DNA of 64,000 nucleotides from Euptelea pleiosperma. Its lineage: Eukaryota; Streptophyta; Magnoliopsida; Ranunculales; Eupteleaceae. The notes under the pieces were generated by a model that searched no databases, was not told where the DNA came from, and saw only the letters and a program-made list of their open reading frames with translations. Where the stretch lies: the NCBI GenBank assembly GCA_035048495.1, contig CM068544.1:47021893-47085892 (forward strand), given 5' to 3'. Positions 1 to 11,500 of the stretch are shown here, piece by piece (the first letter of the stretch is position 1; every line of letters begins with the position of its first letter). A program made the position numbers and the translations under genes.

Positions 1-949
1 TTTTGGTTCTAACAAAATTCAGAAAGTTTAGTAGCAGCCATTCATAAGGAAATTGAAGCCAAGTGCGGTAGTGTGGGCATGACATGGACAAGGAATCTAT
101 CCATGTGGACAGTCTGGATTGATCCCTCACATGGGAAGAAAAATCAAGCCCTGTGGACAATCTGGATTGATCCTCTCCAAAATGCCACTAACACACTTTT
201 CCAATCCCACTGCCCTCATGAATATTTGGCCCACCCCTTGGTGGACCTACACACAAAAAATCAACCTAATCAGTGCTTTTTAGTCAGTGGATTTGAGGTG
301 TTTTTTTCATCGTGGGCTTGGAACTCATTCGCAAGCCTGTTCACGAACCGTTCCATTATTAAAAAAAACTAAAATCCAACGATTAGAAATCATCAGGCTG
401 TATAGGTCCACCAAGGGTTGGGAAAGATTGGGCCGGAAAGAGTGTACCACATGGCATTTTGGGGAGGGGTCCATGCGGAGAAACATTATATAGGTTTGGA
501 AGAAGCAAAATGTGCCCGGGCATCCTACACGTACCCCTAACAACAATGGTTTTCATTTTTGAAATTTAAATGTTGAGGATGCAGAGGCGCTGTTCCGCAT
601 TGGTGCTGAACAGGACTGTTGGCCAAAAATGGGCTCCTTAATTTATCATCTCACTAGCGGAAAGGCATGTGCAACGCGCGTGTATTGTGTGATATTGCAT
701 CATCTACGTGTTAAATAAATCATTGATCAGGTGATCATTCAACGGTTCCAGACTCCTCAATCATGTAAAACACCGTGGGAAAATACTTCAATTGCATACG
801 ACAGTTCGAACGATCCTCTTATGAAATTTAAGAAAGGATCTAATTAATTTAAGAAACAACTGAATAAGCTTACAGGATTTGGAAAAGAAAATTGATTAGA
901 ACTTTGATTACGGTTCGGACCACAATCTGAGTCTGGTGGTACACTCTTA
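1..949. repeat. Gene-free left flank with MITE remnants
   Basis: No coding gene is visible. Two imperfect copies of a motif reading TGTGGACARTCTGGATTGAT lie near 99-172. A foldback MITE remnant occupies about 225-475: its left half has the block around CCCCTTGGTGGACCTACAC and its right half the mirrored block AGGTCCACCAAGGGTTGGG, joined by a diverged centre. The same half-sites recur throughout the window. The short ORFs here are by-products of this repeat. Confidence 0.5.
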
Positions 950-1506
950 GACTGTGTATGGTAGCGCGTCTTCAAGGTCCACGTCTTCAAGGTGTGTACC
1001 TTTAAAGGTCAAGACCGATGTTTGGTTCTACACGACCATGTGAGACCCTCATATGAACAAATGTTGATAGATCGATCACACAGGTCCAAGAGCAAAGATT
1101 GATAGTTCGATCGTGTGGTGGGTTGCACATAATAACTAGAGTTCATAAATCATGTGGGCCCACATAAGAACGGAAGTTGATGGATCATTTGTGGGTCCCA
1201 AATAATAGAGGGGCGTTTATAGATCATATATGTGCTATATGTCAAGTGGGCCCATACATCATAAATGGACCACTATTATGTGGGCTAAGCCCATTGGAGT
1301 GGAGGGTGAACCTTCAAATTACATGCGTACGTCTTCGAAGACTCAAGGGGGGAGGTGAACCTTTGAAGGTTCACTTTCGCACGTCTTCAAGGTCCACTGT
1401 GTCTTCAAAGGTGCAGGTGTCTTGGTGTGACCCAAACACTTGTCATAAATCAAGATGCACACCTTTAGCCAAGACGCACGTCGACGGTGTGCTACCAAAC
1501 ACAGCC
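950..1506. mobile_element. PIF/Harbinger-like MITE, TTA duplication
   Basis: The left terminus begins GACTGTGTATGGTAGC. The right terminus, read on the minus strand, begins GGCTGTGTTTGGTAGC. Both are directly flanked by TTA (947-949 and 1,507-1,509), as expected of PIF/Harbinger elements. The interior contains several copies of a CGTCTTCAAGGTCCAC-like motif and has no coding capacity, so the element is non-autonomous. Confidence 0.65.
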
Positions 1507-1509
1507 TTA

Positions 1510-1751
1510 GAGACCACTTACCATATGGATGTTTGGACAATTCCTAAGTGGACGTACAAACCAAAAATCAGCCAAACTAGTGATTTCTAACAGTTGGATC
1601 TGATTACCAAAATTAATGCTTGATTCACCGGATAAAAGAAGAAACCAACAATAAAGGCTCCAATCCAACAGTTAGAAATCACAAATCTGGCTACTTTTGG
1701 TCTTGAGGTCCACCTTGAGATGGGCAAAACATCCATATAGTCAGTGGTCTC
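1510..1751. mobile_element. Foldback MITE with long inverted repeats
   Basis: The left half starts GAGACCACTTACCATATGGA and the right half ends with the inverse, around TCCATATAGTCAGTGGTCTC. The arms also share inverted blocks containing CAAAAATCAGCC and its mirror. This is the commonest MITE type in the window. It directly abuts the preceding Harbinger-like element. Confidence 0.55.
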
Positions 1752-1759
1752 TCAATATA

Positions 1760-3239
1760 TCTATATAACAAAATAGGGAAGTTGTCTCCCCCTCTTATCT
1801 ATTTAGACAAAGAAGGGCTGAGATCTTATCCCCCAAATAGATGGTGGATCTCAGCCATTCACACCCAATTTTGACAAATGCTTTGTTGGAGAGTGCCGTG
1901 GGCACTGGCCACCCACTATCTATATAACAAGTGATAGTGGTTGTCTTTTACCCCTCTTATCTTATATGACTTCAATAATGAGTGGCTGAGATCCACTATG
2001 CTTCGTATCGATGGCTGAGATTAACTCCCACCCGATTTTGACAAACACTTTGTTGGAAAGTACCGCGGGCACGGGCCACCCACTCATATAACAAGACTAC
2101 TCAGTTGTATTCTCTTATCTTATCCATCCATCTAATGTGGACGGTTAGATAAAGAGTGGTTGAGATCAAATCTATCGATCTAATGCGGATGATTAGATTT
2201 CAGCCACTCAATCCACCTCCCCTCAATTTATTCAAAATTTGAATTTCAACGTCATTATTTTTTGTTATTTATGTTATTTTACTATTTCTCCCTCTATGCG
2301 TTACAATCTGTTATAACAACCGTTGTAATGGAAAAAACGGTAATGCCCTAGTCCGTTATACTGTTTGATTTACAAACGCTTTTGTCGGAGAGTGCCGTGG
2401 GCATGGGCCATTTACTATTCTATATAACAAAACACATTGGTTGTCTCCCTACTTATACCTCCTCTAATCCTCCCCCAAATGGACGGGGGATATCCGCCAC
2501 TCACTTGATTTTGGCAAATTCTTTGTCGAGGAGTGCCGATGGCATGGGGCACCCACTATCAATATAACAAGTGACTGTGGTTTTCTTATACCTCCTCTTA
2601 TCTTATATGGCTTTAATAATGAGTGGTTGAGATCCACTATGCTTCGTATCAATGGCTGGATTAATTCCCACCCGATTTTGACAAACACTTTGTCGGAAAG
2701 TGCCGCGGGCACGGGTCACCAACGCATATAACAAGACAACTCAATTGTATTCTCTTATCTTATCCATCCATCTAATGTGGACGGTTAGATAAAGAGTGGT
2801 TGAGATCAAATCCATCGATCTAATGTGGACGGTTAGATTTCAGCCACTCAATCCGCCTCATTTGACCTCAATTTATTCAAAATTTGAATTTCAACACTGT
2901 TATTTTTTGTTATTTTCCTATTTCTCGTGCGTTACAATCCGTTATAACAGCCATTATAATGGAAAAAATGGTAACACCCCAGTCCGTTATACCGTTTGAG
3001 TGCCGAAGGCACCCAATTTCTGCAAACGCTTTTGTCGGAGAGTGCCGTGGGCATGGCCATTTACTATTCTATATAACAAAACACATTGGTTTTCTCCCTA
3101 CTTATACCTCCTCTTATAAGCATCAACAAAGAAGGGCCGGGATCTAATCCTCCCCCAAATGGGCAGTGGGTCTCCGCCACTCAACTGATTTTGGCAAATT
3201 CTTTGTCGAGGAGTGCCGATGGCACGGGGCACCCACTAG
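1760..3239 (+). repeat. Tandem array of Helitron-like units, A-B-C-A-B-C-A
   Basis: Seven head-to-tail units start at about 1760, 1919, 2084, 2419, 2559, 2724 and 3069. Each begins with a variant of TCTATATAACAA and ends with a GTGCC-GTG-GGCAC hairpin followed by GGGCCACCCACTA. Units are about 159, 165, 335, 140, 165, 345 and 170 bp. Similarity orders them A, B, C, A, B, C, A: the B units share a segment around CCACTATGCTTCGTATC, and the C units carry a CCGTTATAAC-rich insert. The last unit ends CACTAG next to a (TA)n tract. A 5' TC, a 3' hairpin and a terminal CTAG are Helitron-like. There is no Rep/helicase ORF, so the units are non-autonomous. Confidence 0.6.
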
Positions 3240-4344
3240 TATATATATATATATATCAGACTGGCAAATTGGCCTGCAACCCGACCTTAGCCCAGACTGA
3301 TGTAGTCCATGGGCTGGGCTCAGGTCCACCCTTTTGAGGCCCTGCCTAGACCGACAATGGCCCACCATTTTACATTCTTTTCAATTTTTATATTTTTTAA
3401 AAACTGACCACTCTACCTAAGGTCCACTTCCCTACGGGCATTGGGCTAGGTATAGCCCTGGAGCCAGGCCGGACATTGTAGCTGTGGCCCAGCTGGCCCG
3501 ACCCAATAGTCCGCTTACTATTTTTAGGACATTCTATCCAATAACTCTATATGTATAGGTGCGAGCAATGTCATATTTGATCATGGTCAATATAGCTTAA
3601 TCAATATAAATAAATACACACACACATACACTCGCGCGCGATGCCAACCAGTGTCATACATACCAGATCATGGTCGATCAATACCGCTTTTCATCAATAT
3701 AAATTTGTAGATTACGATCCATGAAAGAGAAATTCGGTATATACGTGGAGCTTAGAACCATCACAGGTTCTACAAAGTGATGACTAGATGTAAGGCCTAC
3801 ACGAGTGAGCCACATGGCTATTTTAGAGCACGTACGGTGCAACAAACTCCTATGTACGATGCAATGCATCTAATATATTTCCATGTAACGTTATTTATTT
3901 TTCAACCAAACCCTTTAATGCGCATATTTGTTAAAGCTTGATATTGATGCAACTCCAACTTGCACTCGTTTCAATCACACGAGTAACAAAACTCAACCTT
4001 AAAACCCTCCTTAAAAAGGAAAACGCTATCCCGCAATGAATCGCAACAAAGTGTTCGTGCGGTTGAGGACTGAAGAGATCTACAGTCTAATAGGTTATGT
4101 TTTTAGCCTCAAACAGCGTGTGCATGGCCCAACTTTTAATTTGAATAGGACCGTCTAGTAGAGCATAAAAGGTGGTATACCTACCCCCACAATCCTCTCT
4201 GCGGTTACTGGTTAGGGTGTTTAATTAGTTTTAATTTCTTTGCCCCTCGGACACGTGAAGTTATGTCATTTTCTTTGCCTTAGGTGGGAGTGACGTGGGA
4301 CGAAGATAGGTCCACCGTCCACTCCTATCCTCCGAGTATATATA
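3240..4344. other. Intergenic spacer between the two inverted arrays
   Basis: It starts with a (TA)n microsatellite at 3,239-3,256. About 3,257-3,530 is a GC-rich block with repeated GGGCTGGG and GGCCCGACC motifs, also seen near 27.7, 57 and 58.7 kb and probably the end of another dispersed repeat. A (CA)n tract lies near 3,614. The rest, including the apparent ORF at 3,678-3,869 (-), shows nothing recognisable. Confidence 0.4.
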
Positions 4345-6232
4345 TATATATATACTAGTGAGTGGCACATGCCCACGGCACTCTCCGACAAAGCGTTTGT
4401 CAATATCGGGTGTGAGTGGCTGATCCCACCATCTAGTAAGAGGATAAGATCTCGGCCCTTCTTTGTCGAAGCCTATAAGAGGGGGTATAAGTTTGGAGAC
4501 AACCACTGTCACTTGTTATATAGACAGTGGGTGGCCCGTGCCCTCGGCACTCTCAGGCAAAGCATTTGCCAAAATCGGGTGTGAGAGCTTGAGATCCACC
4601 GTCATATGGGAGATAAGATCTCGGCCCTTCTTTGTTGAAACAGATAAGAGGGGGTAGAAGTGGGGAGACAACTTCCCTGTTTTGTAATATAGACTAGTAA
4701 ATGGCCCGTGCCCATGGCACTCTACGACAAAATTGTTTGCAAAAATTGATCGTCTTCAGCACTCAAACGGTAACGACGGTATAACGGACTGCGGTGTTAC
4801 CGTTTTTCCATTATAGCGGCTGTTATAACAGATTGTAACGCAGAGAGGGAAAAATAAAATAAAAAACGGAAAAATAACAAAAAATAACGGTGTTAAAAGT
4901 CAAATTTTTAATAAATTGAGGTTAAATGAGTGGGAGTGAATGAATAAATGAAGGGGATTGGGTGGCTAAAATCTAACCGTCCACATTGGATTAATGGATT
5001 TGATCTCAATCACTCTTTATCTTATGAACCAGGATAAGATAAGAGAATGCAACTGAGTTATTTTGTTATACTAGTGGATGCCCCGTGCCATCGGCACTCC
5101 TCAACAAAGAATTTGCCAAAATCAGGTAAGTGGCGGAGACCCACTGTCCATTTGGAGGAGGATTAGATCTCGGCCATTCTTTGTTGATGCTTATAAGAGG
5201 AGGCATAAGTAGGGAGATAACCAATGTTTTTTGTTATATAGAACAGTAAATGGTCCATTATCATGGCACTCTCCGACAAAAGCATTTGCAAAATTGGGTG
5301 CCTTCGGCACTCAAACGGTATAACGGATTGGGGCATAACCGTTTTTTTCATTATAACGGCTGTTATAATGGATTGTAATGCACAGAGGGAGAAATGGGAA
5401 AATAATAGAAATAACAAAAATAACAGTGTTTAAATTTAAATTTTGAATAAATTGAGGTCAAATGAGGCGGATTGAGTAGCTGAAATCTAACCGTCCACAT
5501 TAGATCGATGGATAAGATAAGAGAATACAACTGAATTGTCTTGATATATGCATGGGTGGCCTATGCCTGCGGCACTTTTTGACAAAGTATTTGTCAAAAT
5601 CGGGTGGGAGTTAATCTCAACCATCGATGTGAAGCATAGTGGATCTCAGCCACTCATTATTGAAGCCATATAAAATAAGAGGGGAGTATAAGAAAACCAC
5701 AATCATTTGTTATATTGATAGTGGGTGGCCCGTGCCCCGGCACTCATTGTCAAAGCATTTGCCAAAATCAGGTGTGAGTGGCTGAGAGCCATCGTCCATT
5801 TGGGGGATAAGATCTCGGCCCTTCTTCGTTGAAACAGATAAGAGGGGGGGTATAAGATGGGAAGACAACTTCCCTGTTTTGTTATATAGATGTGTGGGTG
5901 GCCCATGTTTGCGGCACTCTTTGATAAAGTGTTTGTCAAAATCGGGTGAGAGTTAATCTCAGCCATTGATATGAAGCATAGTGGATCTCAACCACTCATT
6001 ATTGAAGCCATATAAGATAAGAGAGGGTATAAGACAATCAATGTCACTTATTATTTAGATAGTGGGTGGCCCGTGCCCTCATCACTCCCCGACAAAGCAT
6101 TTGCCAAAATCAAGTGTGAGTAGTTGAGATCCACTGTCCATTTGGGGGATAAGATTTAGGCCATCCTTTGTTGAAACATATAAGAGGGGTATAAGTGGGG
6201 TGACAATTACTTCCCTGTTTTGTTATATAGAT
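4345..6232 (-). repeat. Second Helitron-like tandem array, inverted
   Basis: This has the same unit family as 1,760-3,239 on the opposite strand. Its 3' end (left) reads TATATACTAGTGAGTGG, so CTAG again abuts a (TA)n tract. Unit starts, seen as TTGTTATATAGA variants, lie near 4513, 4683, 5066, 5230, 5549, 5710, 5877, 6050 and 6220. The order of A, B and C types is less regular than in the first array. C-type units near 4,690-5,070 and 5,240-5,550 carry the same CCGTTATAAC-rich insert. Confidence 0.6.
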
Positions 6233-6967
6233 AGATATGACACTGGTTGTCACTATATATATGTATATATTACTATTTTTAGTCCACTATTATATATACA
6301 CACACGGTGCCAACCTTTGTCACATCTGATCATGGTCAATATAGCCTAATCAATATATATATATATGGGTCAAGATCGGGAGACAATAATTTTCACAACA
6401 ACAATTTGCATACCGTGGAGATCATTCTCACCTAATCCAAATTTTTTAATTTGCAATCTACTTTTCACTAGGCTGCAAATGTTGGAATGAACTAATTTTT
6501 TGTGTGGTTGATATCCATGTTGAGAAGAATATCCTCACAAAAAATTAGCCATCAACTAATCTGCATATGGGCCCCATGTCCATTAGTCATTCTATTAGTA
6601 AGAATAGCATGAGTGTGCTATCCCAACTCTATATGGATAAATATATACACAGTACTAACCCTAGTTAGCAATTATGTGTACTATACACGTATTATATCCA
6701 AATAGTAAATTTTTTTTTTTTGAAAAAACGTTTTTAACGACCATATACATTGAATTATACGGATTATACTATTTTTTTTTCTCTAAAACCGATTCAAACA
6801 TGTATTTTTCTATTTTTTTCAATAATACTTTCTAATAATACTTTAAATTCAGCACGTGTGGAAAAATTATATTTTAGTACCGGACTCTTTATACTAAATC
6901 GTGTTATATACGAATTATTCTTGACTGTTTCTTTTCCGTCTATTTGACTATTTTTCAAGGCTTGAAC
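6233..6967. other. AT-rich intergenic stretch
   Basis: A foldback remnant lies at about 6,370-6,650, with ends related to GAGTTGGGATA (also at 44.7 kb) and internal GATCATTCTCACC and ATCCTCACAAAAAATTAGCC half-sites. The remainder is AT-rich with poly-T runs. The ORF at 6,750-6,947 looks like low-complexity chance sequence. Confidence 0.35.
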
Positions 6968-7427
6968 CAAGGTTTAAAGGAGGCCATTTTAATGGTTAAA
7001 CGGACTGGGGGCGTTACCGTTTAAACGGCCGTTAAAACGGATAGAAACGGTCAGGGGCAAAAATGGAAAAAAAATAGAATTAACAGATTTTAACGGTTTT
7101 AACGATTTTAACGGAAAAAACGGAAAAAGTGGCACTGAAATTCAAATAATGAAATTTGAAAATTAAAAAAAAAATAGAATTTAACGGATTTAAACAGAAA
7201 TTAAACGGATTTTAATGGAATTAAACGGTTTTAACGGCCGTTTTTTTTTCAAAATTTTTCAAAATTAAACGGCTGTTTAAACGATTTTAACGACCGTTTA
7301 AACGATTTTAACGGCCGTTAAAACCAAAAAAGGCTGTTTTTTTCAAAACCGATAAAACAGGTTTAAACGGTTTAAACGGAAACGGGCTTGGGGCGTTACC
7401 CTTTAAACGGCCGTTTTTAAAACCATG
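6968..7427. mobile_element. hAT-type non-autonomous element, 8-bp TSD
   Basis: The element starts CAAGGTTTAAAGGAGGCC and ends with the inverse, GGCCGTTTTTAAAACCATG. It is flanked by a perfect 8-bp duplication, GCTTGAAC (6,960-6,967 and 7,428-7,435). The interior is a degenerate series of TTTTAACGG and CCGTTTAAACGG motifs. The same CAAGGTTTAAA terminus marks the elements in the ATE1 introns and at 58,315. There is no transposase ORF. Confidence 0.75.
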
Positions 7428-7503
7428 GCTTGAACCACCGTATATTTTGGTTGTTCTAAATATCTTGCTAAAGCATTTATTAACAACCAGACTTTTTTTG
7501 AGG

Positions 7504-7656
7504 TTCTCAACCAGACAACAGACCTCTCTCTCGCTCACCCTTTTGCTTTCAGAGTTCTCGTCCAGACAACAGACCTCTCTCTCGCTCACCCTTTTGCTTT
7601 CAGAGTTCTCGTCCAGACTACAGACCTCCCTCTCGCTTTCCCTTTTGCTTTCAGTT
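7504..7656. repeat. Three tandem 51-bp repeats
   Basis: Three units start at 7504, 7555 and 7606 and share CCAGACAACAGACCTCTCTC and CTTTTGCTTTCAG. The 51-bp period is a multiple of three, so it creates a repetitive ORF on each strand. No known protein repeat is recognised. It is best treated as a minisatellite. Confidence 0.7.
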
Positions 7657-7689
7657 TACTTCTTCTTGGCCCACACACACTAACCTTTT

Positions 7690-8052
7690 GAGTAAAACTT
7701 CGCTGACCGCTCACAATATGAGCCACGTGGCTCATTTGCGGATGTTTGGCCAATCTCTAAGTGGACCTACAAATCAAAAATCAACCTGATTAGTGATTTT
7801 TTAAGTGTTGGATTGGAGTTATTTTCATGGGTTGATTTAACGGTGGGAATTTGAGCATTATTGACCATTATTTGGGTACAAGGATCCAAAGGTTTGATTA
7901 GAAATCCCTAATCAGGCTGATTTTTGTTTTGTAGGCCCATCCAGGGATTAGCCAAACATCCATACGGTCAGCGTCCTCTAAAAAGTTGCCACGTAGCTCA
8001 TATTGTTGGTGGTCAGGGGCAGTCATTGTGCGCGGTCAGCGAATTTTTACTC
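7690..8052. mobile_element. Long-TIR MITE, GAGTAAAA family
   Basis: It starts GAGTAAAACTTCGCTGACCG and ends with the inverse, CGGTCAGCGAATTTTTACTC. Inner arms carry mirrored ATGAGCCACGTGGC and TCATATTG blocks. Flanking 9-mers TAACCTTTT and TACCCTTTC match at 7 of 9 positions, compatible with an old Mutator-type 9-bp duplication. A related copy at 62,211 has a perfect 9-bp duplication. Confidence 0.6.
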
Positions 8053-8566
8053 TACCCTTTCGTAGTTTGTAAGACGACCTTCCTTTTCCTTTATTCTCTC
8101 AAAATAAAATAAAATAAATAGAAGCTCTAGCATGGTCCACGGTACAGCGCAGATGATAGAGATTACTCATGAACACACAGATCGGTGGTTTAACTTAAAT
8201 CCAACAATCTAGACACCAATCGTAGCTTGTAACTTGTAAATTGTGCATGTTCTTATACCGAACGTCAAATTTAGATCATTTGGTTGATGAGTGTCGGTTT
8301 ATATGATCTGACGGTTCTGATTGACATACAATATTGTCGTTGATGTACCGCCGTAGTATGCAAGATTATTAAAAGAGGGAAAAATTAAAAGAGAAGACTT
8401 TTCTTCTCGGTATAATGGTATATGCCGTGACCGTCTTGTCGTCTACGTCTTAAATACAATCTCTCGCCTTAGTTTCCCACCCGTTTTCTTCGAAACCAGA
8501 AAACCTTTTTTTCCCTCCCCCGTCTCCGTTTTCTGTTTTCTGTTTTCTGGTTTCCGGCCGCTCAAT
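8053..8566 (+). promoter_or_regulatory. Upstream region and 5' leader of the phospholipase C gene
   Basis: This interval lies between the last MITE and the start codon. A weak TATA-like TTAAATACAA sits at about 8,450-8,459. From there to the ATG the sequence is strongly pyrimidine-rich, with TTTTCTG repeats, typical of plant core promoters and 5' leaders. The start site is inferred, not visible. Confidence 0.35.
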
Positions 8567-11500
8567 ATGGTTTCTCGGCGACTTCTGCTCCTGGTGTTCT
8601 TCCTCCACCTCCTAGTTTTCTCTCAATGTTTCGACTTCAACATACACAAAAAGAAGAAAATCAAAGGCCCCATAAAAACCGTAGTGGTTTTGATTATGGA
8701 AAACCGCTCTTTTGATCATGTTCTGGGTTGGTTGAAATCAGCTCGGCCGGAAATCGACGGTCTGACCGGAAAAGAATCGAACCGAGTCACCGTTTCCGAT
8801 CCCAAATCGCCGGAAATCTTCGCCTCTGACGATGCGTTGTTCGTTGACTCCGATCCAGGTCACTCGTTCCAAGCGATTCGAGAGCAGATTTTTGGGTCGG
8901 AAAACTGTTCTGCGAATCCGGCTCCGATGAGCGGTTTTGTTCAACAAGCAGAGAGCATGGGCGGGGGCATGTCGAAAACCGTTATGAGCGGTTTTAAACC
9001 AGAAGTTTTACCCGTATACACCACTTTAGCGAACGAGTTCGCCGTGTTCGATCGGTGGTTCGCATCCGTACCCGCGTCGACTCAGCCTAACCGGTTTTAC
9101 GTTCACTCGGCCACGTCTCATGGCGCTTCGAGCAACGTTCGGAAGGACCTCATCCATGGTTTTCCACAGAAGACAATTTTCGACTCATTGGACGAAAATG
9201 ACCTCAGCTTTGGGATTTATTACCAGAATATCCCTGCGACTCTGTTCTTCAAGAGCTTGAGGAAGCTTAAGCACATAGTTAAGTTCCATCTTTACAAATT
9301 GAAGTTCAAATTGCACGCTAAGTTGGGGAAACTTCCCAATTATGTGGTCATCGAGCAGCGATACTTCGATGTGGAACTGTTTCCGGCAAACGACGACCAT
9401 CCATCGCACGATATGGCGATGGGGCAGAAGTTTGTGAAGGAGGTGTATGAGACTCTGCGGGCGAGCCCGCAGTGGAACGAATTAGCGCTTCTGATCACGT
9501 ATGACGAGCATGGGGGGTTCTATGACCATGTGCCTACACCAGTTGCTGGTGTCCCCAATCCAGATGGGATCATCGGGCCTGACCCTTTTTACTTCAGGTT
9601 CGATCGGCTGGGTGTTCGGGTTCCTACGATATTGGTTTCACCGTGGATAGAGAAGGGCACCGGTGAGTTTTTCTTTGAATTCTGTTTCTAGATGGATAAT
9701 TGACTGTAAGAACGAGAAATTTGCATCTCTTATGATCGCGTTATCAAATTAATGAGCTGAATTACGGTTTTATTTCACTTAATTTTTACAAGGAATGAAG
9801 CAATATGTGAACTATGTGGACTGAACATACCTAACTTTTTACTGGTTGATTAGCTCTTCCTTGGAATGATAACTTGCTTGTGCTATAAATATTTTCCAGC
9901 GAAAAATTCTGTTACTATCTTTATGTGTATTTGATGGGAAGGGCAAGAATAGAATGTTAGGTTATATAGTAGATTTTTTTGGTTCTCAATTGAAATTATA
10001 ATCTGGTATGGATTTTTTGTGCAGTTTTTGTGCCTTTTTTTGGTTGATTCTTCTTGATATTTTGTTGGGTTCATTTATACTTTTTTTAAGAGCTACTTCA
10101 AGTTCTCTTCAGTTGTTGCCCGTGCTTTGAGTGTTCTGGAGGGGAATCCTGACTTCTGCATTTTATGTTACCCTTGGGTGTTGTTGAGAACTTTGGTTTC
10201 CAAAGGCCTTTGTTTACCGACTACTTTGAAATCTGGGGTTTGCTCTATTTTGGCGTAAGTTAGCACTGCGATCCATTTGATATGTATGTGATGTTATGAA
10301 TCCCTCTAAGTGCTGGGTTTCTTTACACACAATGTCGAAGTTAAGGTTTAAAAGTCTGGGGTAAGGTTTTTTTTTAGAAGTTAGTTGATGTATCATAGTA
10401 ACTGTTCATTGTTACCCATGGTAGTGAAGGGACTGCTCTTTCACCCAGCAACAGTTTAGAAAATCACAAGCAGTGTTGGGTTCTTTTTACTTCTTAATTT
10501 TATAATTTTTATTTTAACATTTTAGCGGTAGCTAGGATGGAACCTGTATCCAAGGTTGTAGTTGCAACTTGCAACACAGAGGACTGTCCAATATGTAGCA
10601 GTTCCTTTTTGAAGCTATAATCCAAGACAACGGAGAATTCAAAGGTATTGAGATTTTTTAGTAGAGGAAAAAGAACTTTTTAGGTTAGGAGCTGTATAAA
10701 ATCAACATCACAAGCAATAAATTGATAAATCTCTCAGAAACAAGATCATAAACTCGACCTACATGGTAAATGTATTGCAGTTAGCACTCTGGCTTGGAGC
10801 TAAAGAGTTTAAACTGGTCCACTGAACCTTATTGTTGTATTGATCTTTTGGTCTTCACTCAGATGGACTCTAGAAAACTATTCAAAGCTATAGGTCTAGG
10901 AGAAAATGGGAAGTTCCTAAGGCTGCATTTGGTTGGCAGAAAAAAACTCTACCTCGAACTATATTTTTCTGGAAATAAAATATCAGCTTGTTTGGCGACC
11001 AAAATTAAAAAGAGGGTAAAAAAGCATACTTTTTGGAAAAGTGTTGGTCCATTGGTTTTCCTCTCTCTCTCTCTCTCTCTCTCTCGTCGTGGCTCCCATC
11101 TTGTGGCAACCTCCGTCGAGCTTTCTCCGGCGATATCCTTCTCTCTCTATCTCTCTCACTCTCCAGTTAGGCCTCCTTCGGCTCTATCTCCTTTTCTCTC
11201 TCCTCTGCAGAGAAATTAGGGTCAGATATGGGGTTTTGGAGCAACTAAATATGAAAAAAAGTAAAACCCCAGGGCTATCGTTCTTCTCCTCCTTTGTTCA
11301 TCAAACAAAGGAAAAGAGGACCATTGAGAAGATGCTTCTCTAGGGTTTTTAGAGGACGAGGGCTTTAGCGAGAGTAGTTGTTCTTTGAGGTCTAACATTA
11401 ATTGAGAGCTTTGAAGGTCTGCAACAAGAATCTGCTTTTTTCAGTCTTCTTCACTAAAGTGTTGTTAAAATTTGGGTTTAGGCAGTGTGAAGTGATCCAT

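Noticed and set aside
7308..7589. 93-aa minus-strand ORF
   Set aside because: It spans the 51-bp tandem repeats and the end of the hAT-type element; sequence is repeat-derived.
10794..11343. ORFs of 141 and 100 aa in NPC intron 1
   Set aside because: They lie across a (CT)n tract inside a Harbinger-like element; no protein family is recognisable.
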